A DNA stretch of 64,000 nucleotides. Origin: a virus. Shown here in pieces: positions 45,360 to 53,796 of the stretch. The position numbers and the translations under genes are program-made. The stretch covers positions 1-64,000 of the IMG/VR virus record IMGVR_UViG_3300006921_000011; one strand, written 5' to 3'. Position 1 is the stretch's first letter; each line of letters opens with the position of its first letter. The notes beneath the pieces were generated by a model. The model had not been told where the DNA came from and searched no databases. It saw only the letters and a program-made list of their open reading frames with translations.

Positions 45360-45370
45360 ATTAAATTATT

Positions 45371-45703
45371 ATGGCAACTAACGAACCAAGTGCAGCACAA
45401 CAAATGAGTGAACTGGCGGAAGCAGAAAGAAAAAAAGCTTTTGCTCGTAACGAATATAACCCAGTAAAAGAAAATGATGGTTATGATGTAAATCATCCAA
45501 ACGCTAATTCTGATGGGGATAATAAAGGTAGAGGAACAGCTTCTTTTTTAGGAGTACATGGTGATGCTGGTACACAAACCGACCAAAAACTTAGAAAAGA
45601 TTTAATAAAAGGTAATCTTTATAATTCTAAGAATGAATATTACTCTAATATTGCATCTAATGAAGCTACAAGCAGTAGTAGTACTATCGAATTAACACCT
45701 TAA
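45371..45703 (+). CDS. Hypothetical hydrophilic protein
   Basis: 110 residues, low in hydrophobic residues and rich in N, S, G, D and K (HPNANSDGDNKGRGTASF), ending with a Ser run (EATSSSSTIELTP). Probably flexible. It lies 11 bases after the previous gene in the same direction and 13 before the WYL-type gene, so it is co-expressed. No family recognised. Confidence 0.6.
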   Translation: MATNEPSAAQQMSELAEAERKKAFARNEYNPVKENDGYDVNHPNANSDGDNKGRGTASFLGVHGDAGTQTDQKLRKDLIKGNLYNSKNEYYSNIASNEATSSSSTIELTP

Positions 45704-45716
45704 CTAATATAGAAAG

Positions 45717-46124
45717 ATGAAGCTTTACAACTCATTAAAAGGTCTTATATTAGAAGCAACGAACCGTGTGGATATTGAAAAAGCCATTAAAGGTAGAAAT
45801 GTTGTGTCAATATATTATGCAGGTGATACTACATTGAACCCTGGTTGGAGAACTATTGAACCAGTGTGTGATGGAATGAGTAGAACGAAGGTAGGTCCTG
45901 GTAATTTAGTTGTGAGAGCTTGGCAACGAGATGGAGCGACTGACCGACCTAGAACAATGCCTGGATGGAGATTGTTTAGAGCAGACAGAATAACAGCGTG
46001 GAATCCTACGTTAGATACTTTTGAGGAACCTAGACCTAACTTTAATCCTACCGGTGATAAGACTTTAAGAAATAATGCGTGTTTTGTAATAGCAGATTTT
46101 AAAACCGCACCACAAACAGTATAA
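45717..46124 (+). CDS. WYL-domain protein with capsid-targeting-like N-terminus
   Basis: 135 residues. From residue 17 it follows a WYL-domain pattern: IEKAIKGRNVVSIYYAGD, WRTIEPVC, NLVVRAWQRDG, then PGWRLFRADRITAW. WYL domains are ligand-sensing modules of bacterial and phage regulators that bind nucleic acids or nucleotides. The N-terminus MKLYNSLKGLILEATNR resembles T4 internal-protein leaders (MKTYQEFIAEA) in having M-K-x-Y, a hydrophobic helix and [I/L]-x-E-A. It may be packaged and injected as a regulator. Alone it has no helix-turn-helix. Confidence 0.72.
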   Translation: MKLYNSLKGLILEATNRVDIEKAIKGRNVVSIYYAGDTTLNPGWRTIEPVCDGMSRTKVGPGNLVVRAWQRDGATDRPRTMPGWRLFRADRITAWNPTLDTFEEPRPNFNPTGDKTLRNNACFVIADFKTAPQTV

Positions 46125-46127
46125 AAA

Positions 46128-46817
46128 ATGGCAGATTTAACCTCTTTAGAGACATCTTTATTAGCAGCAAAACAATTCATGAATCATGAAAAATTACAAA
46201 AAGGTGTAGACCCTAATAGTAGAACAGTATCACAACATAGTATACCTGTTCAAGAAGCAGTTAGTGCACCAGTACCTTTTCCACAAAATACACCACAACA
46301 CCAACCTATGAATATGGCTCAACGTCAACCAGCCCCACCTAACATGAAACCACACGCTAATATTACAGAAGAATCTATTAGAAAATCTAATCTTCCTGCA
46401 GCGATTAAAGAGGCCATGATAACTCACCCAATACCAGATATTCAAACTGGAGCAGATTTAAATTCGGACTTTATAAATAAGGTAGCAGAAAAAATGAATA
46501 GTGAACAATTTTCAGTTCAAGGTATGAGAAATACAGCAAATTCAACAATACAAACACCCCAACAACAACCACTCAGAGAGTCTAGACCGACCATACCTCA
46601 AAACTCACCAATACCTTCCCCAACAAGAAATTTAGATTCTAATGATTTAAAGAGTGAAATCAAAGCTTTAATATCGGAAAGTCTAGATGAATTAATAGAA
46701 ACAAAAATTAATAAAGTATTACTTGAAACTAAGAATGCAAAAGAAAATATACATTTTAGAGTAGGTAATAAAATATTCACAGGAAAAATTTCAAAAGTTA
46801 AAACATTAAAAAGTTAA
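46128..46817 (+). CDS. Pro/Gln-rich protein with helical C-terminus, possible prohead core protein
   Basis: 229 residues. Residues about 40-85 and 135-165 are Pro/Gln/Asn-rich and disordered (TPQHQPMNMAQRQPAPP). The C-terminal 60 residues form a charged helix (DLKSEIKALISESLDELIE) with several [I/L]-x-E triplets, then a short beta tail (IHFRVGNKIFTGKISKVK). Head core proteins of T4-like phages are cut at such triplets, so a scaffold role is possible but unproven. It starts 3 bases after the WYL gene. Confidence 0.6.
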   Translation: MADLTSLETSLLAAKQFMNHEKLQKGVDPNSRTVSQHSIPVQEAVSAPVPFPQNTPQHQPMNMAQRQPAPPNMKPHANITEESIRKSNLPAAIKEAMITHPIPDIQTGADLNSDFINKVAEKMNSEQFSVQGMRNTANSTIQTPQQQPLRESRPTIPQNSPIPSPTRNLDSNDLKSEIKALISESLDELIETKINKVLLETKNAKENIHFRVGNKIFTGKISKVKTLKS

Positions 46818-46869
46818 AGGTTGACATAGTAACGATTTTTAGGTACCATTTACTTAAATAAAATTTATT

Positions 46870-48102
46870 ATGTCAAAAATTAATGTACTCGTAATCCCAA
46901 GTGATAGAACTGGGGTTTCAAAATTCCGGTCAGTTGACCCACACTTGTATCTTCAAAAAATGTACCCAGATGATTTTTGGGTAGACATCGACTACGAACC
47001 AAAATTAGAAGATGAAAACTTTCTTAAAAAATACCAAATCATACATTACCACAGAAGTTTATCTCCAGATTATAATAGGTCATTATCTTCTCTTCCTTTA
47101 ATTAAAAAATTAGGAATTGTAGATATAATGGATTTAGATGATTATTGGTTACCTAATAGAGAACATCCGGCCTTTATGTTGATTAAACAAAATAATATGG
47201 ATAAAATGATATTAAAAAATCTTCAAGCTGCTGGTCACGTAACCACTACAACTCCAATATTTGCGGGAGAAATTAAACCACATTGTGAAAAAGTATTTGT
47301 ATTACCAAATGCGGTTGACCCAAGTGAAAAACAATTCATGCCTAATTATGAAAAATCAGATAAGGTTCGTGTTGGTTGGTTGGGTGGTTCTTCACACATG
47401 GCGGATTTAGAAATATTAAATGGAATAATCGGTAAATTAGGAACATCAGCTTCTAAATCTCAATTTGTGTTATGTGGTTTTGATACTAGAGGAAGTGTAA
47501 CCATGATTAACCAAGATACTGGAGAACAAACTCAAAGACCTATCACCCCTACCGAATCTGTATGGTATAAATACGAACAGATTTTTACTGACAATTATAG
47601 AACTGTAGGTGAAAAATATAAAAAGTATTTAATGGAATTTAAAAGAGACGAATACACAGATGATTTTAATGAATTAAATTATAGGAGAGTATGGACTCGT
47701 CCTATAACTACCTACGCAGAAAATTATAATCGATTTGATATCAGTTTGGCTCCCTTGAAACATCATACGTTTAATAGAGTAAAATCACAATTAAAGGTTA
47801 TCGAAGCTGGTTTCCATAAAAAAGCATTAATTGCTCAAGATTTTGGACCTTATCAAATAGATTGTATAAATGCGATGGAAAGAGGTGGGACCATAAATGA
47901 TAGAGGAAATGCCTTATTGGTGGAAAAAACTAAAAATCATAAATTATGGGGTAAATACACTAAATTATTAATTAACAACCCGGATTTAAGAGAACAATTA
48001 GGTGAAAATCTATATCAAGATGTACAACCTTACCACATTAAAAATGTTACAGCTAAAAGAGCTGAAATTTATAAAGAATTAGTTAGACAAAAAAATAAAT
48101 AA
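46870..48102 (+). CDS. Glycosyltransferase, GT4-like (GT-B fold)
   Basis: A 410-residue protein. The N-terminal Rossmann lobe begins INVLVIPSDRTGVSKFRS; the C-terminal lobe has KVRVGWLGGSSHMADLEIL and, near residue 300, ISLAPLKHHTFNRVKSQLKVIEAGFHKKALI, where the K-x-x-x-E-A segment is the GT4 nucleotide-sugar motif. Sugar donor unknown. It opens the carbohydrate region and is separated from the previous gene by a 52-base AT-rich gap. T4-like phages use such enzymes for DNA or virion glycosylation. Confidence 0.85.
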   Translation: MSKINVLVIPSDRTGVSKFRSVDPHLYLQKMYPDDFWVDIDYEPKLEDENFLKKYQIIHYHRSLSPDYNRSLSSLPLIKKLGIVDIMDLDDYWLPNREHPAFMLIKQNNMDKMILKNLQAAGHVTTTTPIFAGEIKPHCEKVFVLPNAVDPSEKQFMPNYEKSDKVRVGWLGGSSHMADLEILNGIIGKLGTSASKSQFVLCGFDTRGSVTMINQDTGEQTQRPITPTESVWYKYEQIFTDNYRTVGEKYKKYLMEFKRDEYTDDFNELNYRRVWTRPITTYAENYNRFDISLAPLKHHTFNRVKSQLKVIEAGFHKKALIAQDFGPYQIDCINAMERGGTINDRGNALLVEKTKNHKLWGKYTKLLINNPDLREQLGENLYQDVQPYHIKNVTAKRAEIYKELVRQKNK

Positions 48103-48120
48103 AATTAAAAATTAAAAAAA

Positions 48121-48552
48121 ATGGCAGAAGTAGTAATTAACGACAAAGTAAAGACCCACGAAGAGGGCAAACACACTTATATTGGAAAATATAAAGGAAA
48201 AGATTTTAAAGCAAGTATGCAAGACATGAATGATGATAGAGAACTTGTTTATATGGAAGGTGAAGAAAATTTCACTGATGAAGATAAAGATGTTATTTTT
48301 GAACAATTAGATGAAATGACTTACGTAGATTCTATTGAGGAGGCTGGTAATGATAAAGTATACATTGAAAATAATTATGAAACTTGGTTCGCTTTTAAGT
48401 TTGAAGCTTATGGTTCTTATGGTGAAAATAAATTTATCGTGGAGGAATATAGTGATGAACATGGTGGTGACGCAACATTCATAGAAGGGGAAGACAACTT
48501 TAATGAAGAAGAACAAGAACTAATTTACGAAGCAGTTAACGAATATATGTAA
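48121..48552 (+). CDS. Acidic protein with internal duplication
   Basis: A 143-residue, highly acidic protein in which one unit appears twice: residues 42-65 (VYMEGEENFTDEDKDVIFEQ) and 118-141 (TFIEGEDNFNEEEQELIYEA), each preceded by a strand-rich stretch. It appears to be a tandem repeat of a beta-hairpin plus helix. The start follows AAATTAAAAAAA, and the CDGSH gene uses nearly the same leader. The next gene begins 1 base after its stop. Function unknown. Confidence 0.65.
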   Translation: MAEVVINDKVKTHEEGKHTYIGKYKGKDFKASMQDMNDDRELVYMEGEENFTDEDKDVIFEQLDEMTYVDSIEEAGNDKVYIENNYETWFAFKFEAYGSYGENKFIVEEYSDEHGGDATFIEGEDNFNEEEQELIYEAVNEYM

Positions 48553-48553
48553 G

Positions 48554-48802
48554 ATGAGTAAATTACCTGATTGGTTTGATGGAGAGTTGTATGAAGAAGG
48601 AGATGAAGTAAGTAACCGATTTTCTGGTGAAAAATATACCTTGACAGCGGAAGAATTATCCATGTATGATTTTATTATGGGTGCACAGATAGTTCTTGAA
48701 ATGGGTATGGGAGATAATTCTAAAATTATTGAGGACCTACGTAAGGGTTTAGATTGGTTTAGAACAAATAACAACAAGGCCTATATGGTCTTATTAGATT
48801 AA
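48554..48802 (+). CDS. Conserved small phage protein
   Basis: An 82-residue protein: LPDWFDGELYEEGDEVSNRF, then LTAEELSMYDFIMGAQIV and a C-terminal RKGLDWFRTNNNKAYMVLL. I recognise this pattern from hypothetical proteins of marine phages, but no function is known. It lies between the acidic repeat protein and the CDGSH gene, within the accessory cluster. Confidence 0.65.
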   Translation: MSKLPDWFDGELYEEGDEVSNRFSGEKYTLTAEELSMYDFIMGAQIVLEMGMGDNSKIIEDLRKGLDWFRTNNNKAYMVLLD

Positions 48803-48817
48803 AAATTAAAAAAAAAA

Positions 48818-48997
48818 ATGGCAGTAGAAATTAACATTATGGAAAATGGACCAATTTTGGTCAAAGGAGAAACCACAGTAACAAAAGGTGGGGAAAAAGT
48901 AGTAGTTAGTGAAAATTATGCATTGTGTAGATGTGGCAAGAGTAAAGCCCAACCAATGTGTGATGGAGCACATAAATCAGAAAATTTTAAAGGATAA
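48818..48997 (+). CDS. CDGSH iron-sulfur domain protein
   Basis: A short 59-residue gene found by reading the gap. It has C37, C39, C48 and H52 in LCRCGKSKAQPMCDGAHKS, the exact spacing (2, 9, 4) of the 2Fe-2S CDGSH motif of mitoNEET. The ATG at 48818 follows an A-rich leader nearly identical to that of the 143-residue gene. CDGSH proteins are small redox or Fe-S transfer factors. The next gene starts 4 bases after its stop, consistent with one operon. Confidence 0.88.
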   Translation: MAVEINIMENGPILVKGETTVTKGGEKVVVSENYALCRCGKSKAQPMCDGAHKSENFKG

Positions 48998-49001
48998 AAA
49001 T

Positions 49002-49235
49002 ATGTACTATCAAGCAATCGTAGCATTTGAAACTGGAGTCATCGATAATAACGGTGTCCCAAAAGTTAAAAAATTTAAATATATTGTGGAGTCGGAATCT
49101 GTGTTTGAAGCAAATAAAAGACTTGCACATTACCTTTCTGAAGACACTAGAGATTCAGAAATTATATCGGTCGTTAAAGCACCTTACGAAGATATCTTAC
49201 ACCCAGAACTAACACCAAATTATTATAAACAATGA
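49002..49235 (+). CDS. Small conserved protein (DUF4494-like)
   Basis: 77 residues: MYYQAIVAFETG, then VKKFKYIVESESVFEANKRL, and a C-terminal VVKAPYEDIL. Two strands followed by an 'E-A' helix resemble DUF4494, a small family that I associate with Bacteroidota and their phages. A longer in-frame reading from 48909 would run through the CDGSH gene in another frame, so the ATG at 49002 is the better start. Overlaps the next gene by 4 bases (ATGA). Confidence 0.6.
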   Translation: MYYQAIVAFETGVIDNNGVPKVKKFKYIVESESVFEANKRLAHYLSEDTRDSEIISVVKAPYEDILHPELTPNYYKQ

Positions 49236-49936
49236 TTGACAACATAAACAAATTATTATTTCTAGATATAGAAACCGTAGGTCTTTATGACGATTTAGAT
49301 GATTTAAATCACCAGTCCCCACAACTTTATACTGTTTGGGAGGATAGTGGTTATGAATATTTTAAAAGACATTATCCTGAGGATTCTAATTTAACAAGTA
49401 ATGAGATGTTTAGTAAACGTGCTGGTCTTCTAGCAGAATTTGGAAAAATTGTTTGTGTTTCTGTTGGTTTTGTTTTGGAGAATGGAGAAACTAAGTTAGA
49501 TAGTTTTACTGGTGAAGAAAAAGAAATTTTAACTAACTGCTCCAACCTTTTAAATAGGGTGGATAAGTTAGGATTTCTTATTTGTGGTCACAATGTAAAA
49601 AACTTTGATTTACCATATATTGGAAAAAGGATGACTATAAATGGTATTGGAGTACCTGATATAGTACCTAACTATAAAATCAAACCTTGGGAGTCTAGAG
49701 TGTTAGACACTAAAGAGGTCTGGAATTTTAATTCTTATAGGGGATTATCCTCCTTGGAGTTGGTGTGTGCCTCCTTAGGAATTCCCAACCCTAAAGATAA
49801 TGAAGTAAATGGAGCAAACCTCCACTCTTTCTATTATGGTGATAACTTAAATATGAAAGAAAAACTAGAAAAGATTAAGAACTATTGTGAAGAAGATGTT
49901 CTATCTTTAATAAAATTTGTACAAAAAATAAAATAA
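49232..49936 (+). CDS. 3'-5' exonuclease, DnaQ/PolB-exonuclease type
   Basis: A 234-residue DEDD exonuclease: LFLDIETVG (D12, E14), GHNVKNFDLPYI (second Asp) and YCEEDVLSLI near the C-terminus (YxxxD, DEDDy type). Similar stand-alone domains occur in phages as predicted PolB-like 3'-5' exonucleases. It may remove 3' ends in recombination or process nucleic acid. It overlaps the small gene upstream and ends 1 base before the dUTPase gene, in one operon. Confidence 0.82.
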   Translation: MIDNINKLLFLDIETVGLYDDLDDLNHQSPQLYTVWEDSGYEYFKRHYPEDSNLTSNEMFSKRAGLLAEFGKIVCVSVGFVLENGETKLDSFTGEEKEILTNCSNLLNRVDKLGFLICGHNVKNFDLPYIGKRMTINGIGVPDIVPNYKIKPWESRVLDTKEVWNFNSYRGLSSLELVCASLGIPNPKDNEVNGANLHSFYYGDNLNMKEKLEKIKNYCEEDVLSLIKFVQKIK

Positions 49937-49937
49937 T

Positions 49938-50546
49938 ATGATAGACGGATTAATGGGTAAAATAAAAACCTTACAAACCATGGCAAAAGCAAACCCTAAG
50001 GATTTAATGAATGAAATGATGGACATACAAAATGACGCGAATCTTTTAAAAGATTTAAATAATTTACAAATGGAAGACTTAAATCCTGAACCACAGAAAA
50101 TACCGGTGAAGTTTATAAATAAAAGTAACCACCCAGACCCTGTGTTCCAACATAAAGATGATAGTGGATTTGATTTAAGAGCTAACATACCTGGGGATAG
50201 ACTAACGTTAAAACCAATGGCAAGACTTGCGGTTCCCACAGGTTTATACTTTGAATTACCTGAACACTATGAATTACAAGTAAGACCTAGAAGTGGTTTA
50301 GCTTATAAACATGGTATAACAGTACTTAATACTCCAGGTACTGTGGATAGAGGATATAGGGGGGAAATTAAAATAATTTTAATTAACCTTAGTGATGAAG
50401 ATTTTATTATCAATGACGGTGATAGAATTGCACAAGGAGTAATAAACGGAATATTATCACAATACTGGTCCGACTTTATTAAAGTTAATGAGGTTTCGGA
50501 TTCAGAACGTGCTGATAATGGTTTTGGAAGTACAGGTAAGAAATAA
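49938..50546 (+). CDS. dut: dUTPase with N-terminal helical extension
   Basis: A 202-residue enzyme that hydrolyses dUTP to dUMP and keeps uracil out of DNA. All five trimeric dUTPase motifs are present: SGFDLRA (76-82), PRSGLA (117-122), GTVDRGYRGE (134-143), GDRIAQGV (161-168) and RADNGFGSTG (191-200). Residues 1-55 are an added helical extension (MIDGLMGKIKTLQTMAK) not seen in standard dUTPases and without a clear [I/L]-x-E site. Stop and start of the epimerase gene overlap (TAATG). Confidence 0.95.
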   Translation: MIDGLMGKIKTLQTMAKANPKDLMNEMMDIQNDANLLKDLNNLQMEDLNPEPQKIPVKFINKSNHPDPVFQHKDDSGFDLRANIPGDRLTLKPMARLAVPTGLYFELPEHYELQVRPRSGLAYKHGITVLNTPGTVDRGYRGEIKIILINLSDEDFIINDGDRIAQGVINGILSQYWSDFIKVNEVSDSERADNGFGSTGKK

Positions 50547-51526
50547 TGAAGAATATATTAATAACAGGTGGACTAGGGTTTATTGGGTCCTCTTTAACAA
50601 AAAGATTACACGCCAAATATCCAGAATATAGTTTGGTGGTTGTGGATAAGAATAATGACTTAAGTAGATTAGAGGATATAAAAGATGATATAAAAATTTA
50701 TTCATATGATATATGTGAACAAAGAATGATGGATAAATTATTCGAATTATATGATTTTGATGGAGTTTTTCATTTAGCTTCTAGAAAACCTAAATTAAAT
50801 GAGGAGTATAAGGAAACTGAATTTATTAAAACTAACATTCTAGGAACAACTATAATACTGAATAATTGTGTAAAACAAAAAAGTAGACTACTCTACACTT
50901 CTAATACTGAGGTATATGGAAGTTTAGATATGGATAAACGAACACACCTCTACGAAACTAATTGTTACAACCCATCAACACCCTATGCAGCATCTAAAGC
51001 AAGTGCAGACCATCTAATTACAGCTTACCATGAAAAATATGGGTTAGATACACTAATCGCAAACATTTCTAACACCTATGGTCCCGGTCAAGATTCAGAA
51101 GATTTTGTCTATGTCATCATTGATTCTCTACTTAATAAAAAACCTATACCTGTTTTTGGAACGGGTGAAAATGTTAGAGATTGGGTTTTTATTGATGATG
51201 TTGTGGATATGTTGGATTTGGCTTACCATAAAGGGGTGTCAGGTGAAAATTATAATGTAGGGGGTGGTACCCTTAATGAATTTAATAACGTAGAATTAAT
51301 TAATCAGATTAGTAGAAGTGTAACTACCATTTTAGATGGAGAGGACGCAAATCATAGACTTATTGACCATCTCTCTGATATGGGCGGTCACGATTTGAGA
51401 CATTCTGTTAATTACGATAAAAGTACTCTTAGGTTACGTTGGAAACCTAAAACTCGGATAGAAACGGGTATAAATGATACAATACAATGGCACATAGATA
51501 AAAATGGGATTAACAATAACATTTAG
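50546..51526 (+). CDS. NAD-dependent sugar epimerase/dehydratase (extended SDR)
   Basis: A 326-residue SDR enzyme. GGLGFIGS (7-14) binds NAD, TSNTEVYG replaces the STDEVYG of dTDP-glucose dehydratases, and YAASKASAD holds the Y-x-x-x-K catalytic pair. GTGENVRDWVFIDDVV is the usual C-terminal motif of nucleotide-sugar epimerases. The absence of the DE pair in the TSNTEVYG segment argues against a 4,6-dehydratase and for an epimerase or related enzyme. Substrate unknown. First gene of the tight glycan operon. Confidence 0.85.
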   Translation: MKNILITGGLGFIGSSLTKRLHAKYPEYSLVVVDKNNDLSRLEDIKDDIKIYSYDICEQRMMDKLFELYDFDGVFHLASRKPKLNEEYKETEFIKTNILGTTIILNNCVKQKSRLLYTSNTEVYGSLDMDKRTHLYETNCYNPSTPYAASKASADHLITAYHEKYGLDTLIANISNTYGPGQDSEDFVYVIIDSLLNKKPIPVFGTGENVRDWVFIDDVVDMLDLAYHKGVSGENYNVGGGTLNEFNNVELINQISRSVTTILDGEDANHRLIDHLSDMGGHDLRHSVNYDKSTLRLRWKPKTRIETGINDTIQWHIDKNGINNNI

Positions 51527-53018
51527 TACAAAAGAAATAGATGAGACATTTATTTCACACCTAAAAGATAGTTGTGGAGTTAAAGATGTTGAGGTTCTAG
51601 CTTATGAAAATAAAGGAACTATGTCTTTAACCGAAGTTTATAATAAAGCTCTTAATGAGGCTACTAACGATATAATTGTATTTACACATGACGACGTAAT
51701 ATTAGGTAAAAATAACTGGGGTAAAAAATTGATAAAACAATACACTAATTCAGATTTTGGAATTTTAGGTGTAGCTGGTACCACTCATATGGCATCTACT
51801 GGAAGATGGTGGGAAGATAATTCTAAAATGATTGGTAGGGTTAGTCATTCACACGAAGGTAAGACTTGGACTAATAGTTACAGTAACACTTTTCCAGGTA
51901 AAATATTAGAGGTGTGTTGTTTAGATGGTGTGTTTTTTTCATGTCATAAAAAAAGAATCAATAATAATTTTGACGAAGGTGTCGAAGGTTTCCATTTCTA
52001 TGATGTAGATTTTAGTTTTGGAAATCATTTAAGTGGTGTAAAGTGTGGAATAATTTTTGATGTTAAACTAACCCACAAATCGATAGGTATGACTAATGAT
52101 GAATGGGAAAGTAATAGAGTAAAGTTTGTAGAAAAATACAGTTTTATCCCTAATACAAAAGAACCTTGTCTCCCATATAATATCAAACCTAGTATAATTT
52201 ACAGAGATAAAACTTTAAAAATAAAAAACCCACCTAAAGTAAGTATAATAATTCCTACCATTGATAATATCGACATGTTATTTAGATGTGTGGATTCTAT
52301 ATTAGAAAAAAGTACTTACAAGAATATTGAAATTTTTATAGCCGATACTGGAAGTAGTGAAGAGAATCTTAAAGAGATAAAGGGTAGATACACCCAAGAC
52401 TTTATAAAAATATTAGAATATGATTACTATCATTTTGCAGAAATAAATAATGATGTTGTTAATAATCATGTAAGTGAGGATAGTGAACTTTTATTGTTTT
52501 CTAATAATGATATCGAGTTAATAAATGATGCTATAAGTGAAATGGTAAACTTATGGAGTAAAAATAAAAAACGTTGTGGTACTGTAGGTGCAAGATTACA
52601 CTTTGAAGACAACACCCTACAACATGCTGGAATGTTTTTATTTGGTAGAAGAGATGGTGAAAATGTAAATCTAGGGTTAACACACCATGGTCATCGTTCT
52701 CCATACACCTACCCATTCGAAAACGTAACCGGAACTATCGGAAACACCGCAGCTTTTGTTTTAATGAGTAAATCGGTCTTTAAAGAGATGGGAATGTTTA
52801 ATGAACGATATATGGAATGTCTAGAAGATGTAGAATTAAATCTAGCATGTGTGGTTAACGGAAGAATTAATTGTTTTGCAGGGAATGCTGTAGCTTATCA
52901 CTATGAAAGTATAACACGAAAAACTGATGGACAATTAAATCCACAAGACTGGCAACAACTAGTGGGGTATATTAGAAATAACCCCAAACTAAATAATGTA
53001 ATACAAATATTAAATTAA
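51504..53018 (+). CDS. Two-domain glycosyltransferase (GT-A, GT2-like)
   Basis: A 504-residue protein with two GT-A-like modules. Residues 1-225 contain IVFTHDDVILGK (DxD-like) and GFHFYDVDFSFG. Residues about 240-495 form a typical GT2 domain: VSIIIPTIDNIDML, IFIADTGSSEENL, SNNDIEL and a C-terminal MECLEDVELNLACVV (acid/base region). It could add two sugars in sequence. The ATG overlaps the epimerase end by 23 bases. Confidence 0.85.
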   Translation: MGLTITFSTKEIDETFISHLKDSCGVKDVEVLAYENKGTMSLTEVYNKALNEATNDIIVFTHDDVILGKNNWGKKLIKQYTNSDFGILGVAGTTHMASTGRWWEDNSKMIGRVSHSHEGKTWTNSYSNTFPGKILEVCCLDGVFFSCHKKRINNNFDEGVEGFHFYDVDFSFGNHLSGVKCGIIFDVKLTHKSIGMTNDEWESNRVKFVEKYSFIPNTKEPCLPYNIKPSIIYRDKTLKIKNPPKVSIIIPTIDNIDMLFRCVDSILEKSTYKNIEIFIADTGSSEENLKEIKGRYTQDFIKILEYDYYHFAEINNDVVNNHVSEDSELLLFSNNDIELINDAISEMVNLWSKNKKRCGTVGARLHFEDNTLQHAGMFLFGRRDGENVNLGLTHHGHRSPYTYPFENVTGTIGNTAAFVLMSKSVFKEMGMFNERYMECLEDVELNLACVVNGRINCFAGNAVAYHYESITRKTDGQLNPQDWQQLVGYIRNNPKLNNVIQILN

Positions 53019-53019
53019 T

Positions 53020-53796
53020 ATGAAAGTAGGAATATCTTATAATCTGTTTGATGGTGAGGAACTTTTAGAAAGTTCTATTAAAAGTATTCGGGATAATGTA
53101 GAATACATAAGTGTAGTATACCAAACTATATCTAATTTTGGAAATCCTTGTAGTGAGGATTTAGTGTCACACCTGGAGTCTTTAAAGGAGGAAGGGTTAA
53201 TTGATGAATTATATCTTTACAAACCCAATCTAAAAGCTGGTGGTCATTTTAATGAAATAACTAAAAGAAATATAGGATTATTCTTATCGGAACGTCATAA
53301 CTGTACCCACCATATGGCTATGGATTCAGACGAATTTTACACTACAATACAATTCATAAACATGAAAAACATTTTGAAAGAAGGTGGATATGACTCCAGT
53401 GCGTGTCAAATGACAACATATTATAAAGAACCAATATATAGACTTGAACCAAAAGAAGATTATTACGTGTCTCTACTTTTTAAAATTAAACCTGGTAGAA
53501 GATATGAACTAAATTGTCCTTTCCCGGTTTTAGTAGACCCAACTAGAAGAATGGAGTTTGGTAAGTGTAAAGTATTCAAAAGAGAAGATATTGAGATGCA
53601 CCATATGAGTTATGTTAGGAAAGATATAAGAACTAAACTAACTAATTCATCTGCCTCACCTAATTTTAAAAATATCGATAGGTTGGTTAATTATTATAAT
53701 TCCTGGGAATATCCAAAACAGGCGTTGATGGGTGGTGCACCAGATAAATTTTACGATATAGTAAAAGAAGAAAAACTATTTAATTCATGGGAGTAA
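53020..53796 (+). CDS. Glycosyltransferase-like protein (GT-A)
   Basis: 258 residues. Begins MKVGISYNLFDGEELLESSI, the usual opening of GT2-like folds in which a nucleotide-sugar site follows, and has MAMDSDEFYTT near residue 105 as a D-x-D-type metal motif. The C-terminal half has MEFGKCKVFKREDIEMHHM. Probably transfers a sugar in the glycan locus; donor unknown. It starts 1 base after the two-domain enzyme. Confidence 0.75.
   Translation: MKVGISYNLFDGEELLESSIKSIRDNVEYISVVYQTISNFGNPCSEDLVSHLESLKEEGLIDELYLYKPNLKAGGHFNEITKRNIGLFLSERHNCTHHMAMDSDEFYTTIQFINMKNILKEGGYDSSACQMTTYYKEPIYRLEPKEDYYVSLLFKIKPGRRYELNCPFPVLVDPTRRMEFGKCKVFKREDIEMHHMSYVRKDIRTKLTNSSASPNFKNIDRLVNYYNSWEYPKQALMGGAPDKFYDIVKEEKLFNSWE

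Noticed and set aside
46821-46849. TTGACA, 17 bases, TACCAT before the GT4 gene: a sigma-70-like promoter
   Set aside because: The -10 half matches only four of six bases, and the two clear promoters in this window follow the Bacteroidota pattern, which has no TTGACA box. It may be chance in AT-rich DNA.
48909-49235. A longer 108-codon frame ending with the 77-residue DUF4494-like gene
   Set aside because: Its first third runs through the CDGSH gene in another frame and has no conserved features. The ATG at 49002, just after the CDGSH stop, gives the natural start.
49938-50100. N-terminal extension of the dUTPase as a further capsid-targeting leader
   Set aside because: It is helical but has no [I/L]-x-E at the right place and does not resemble the other leaders.
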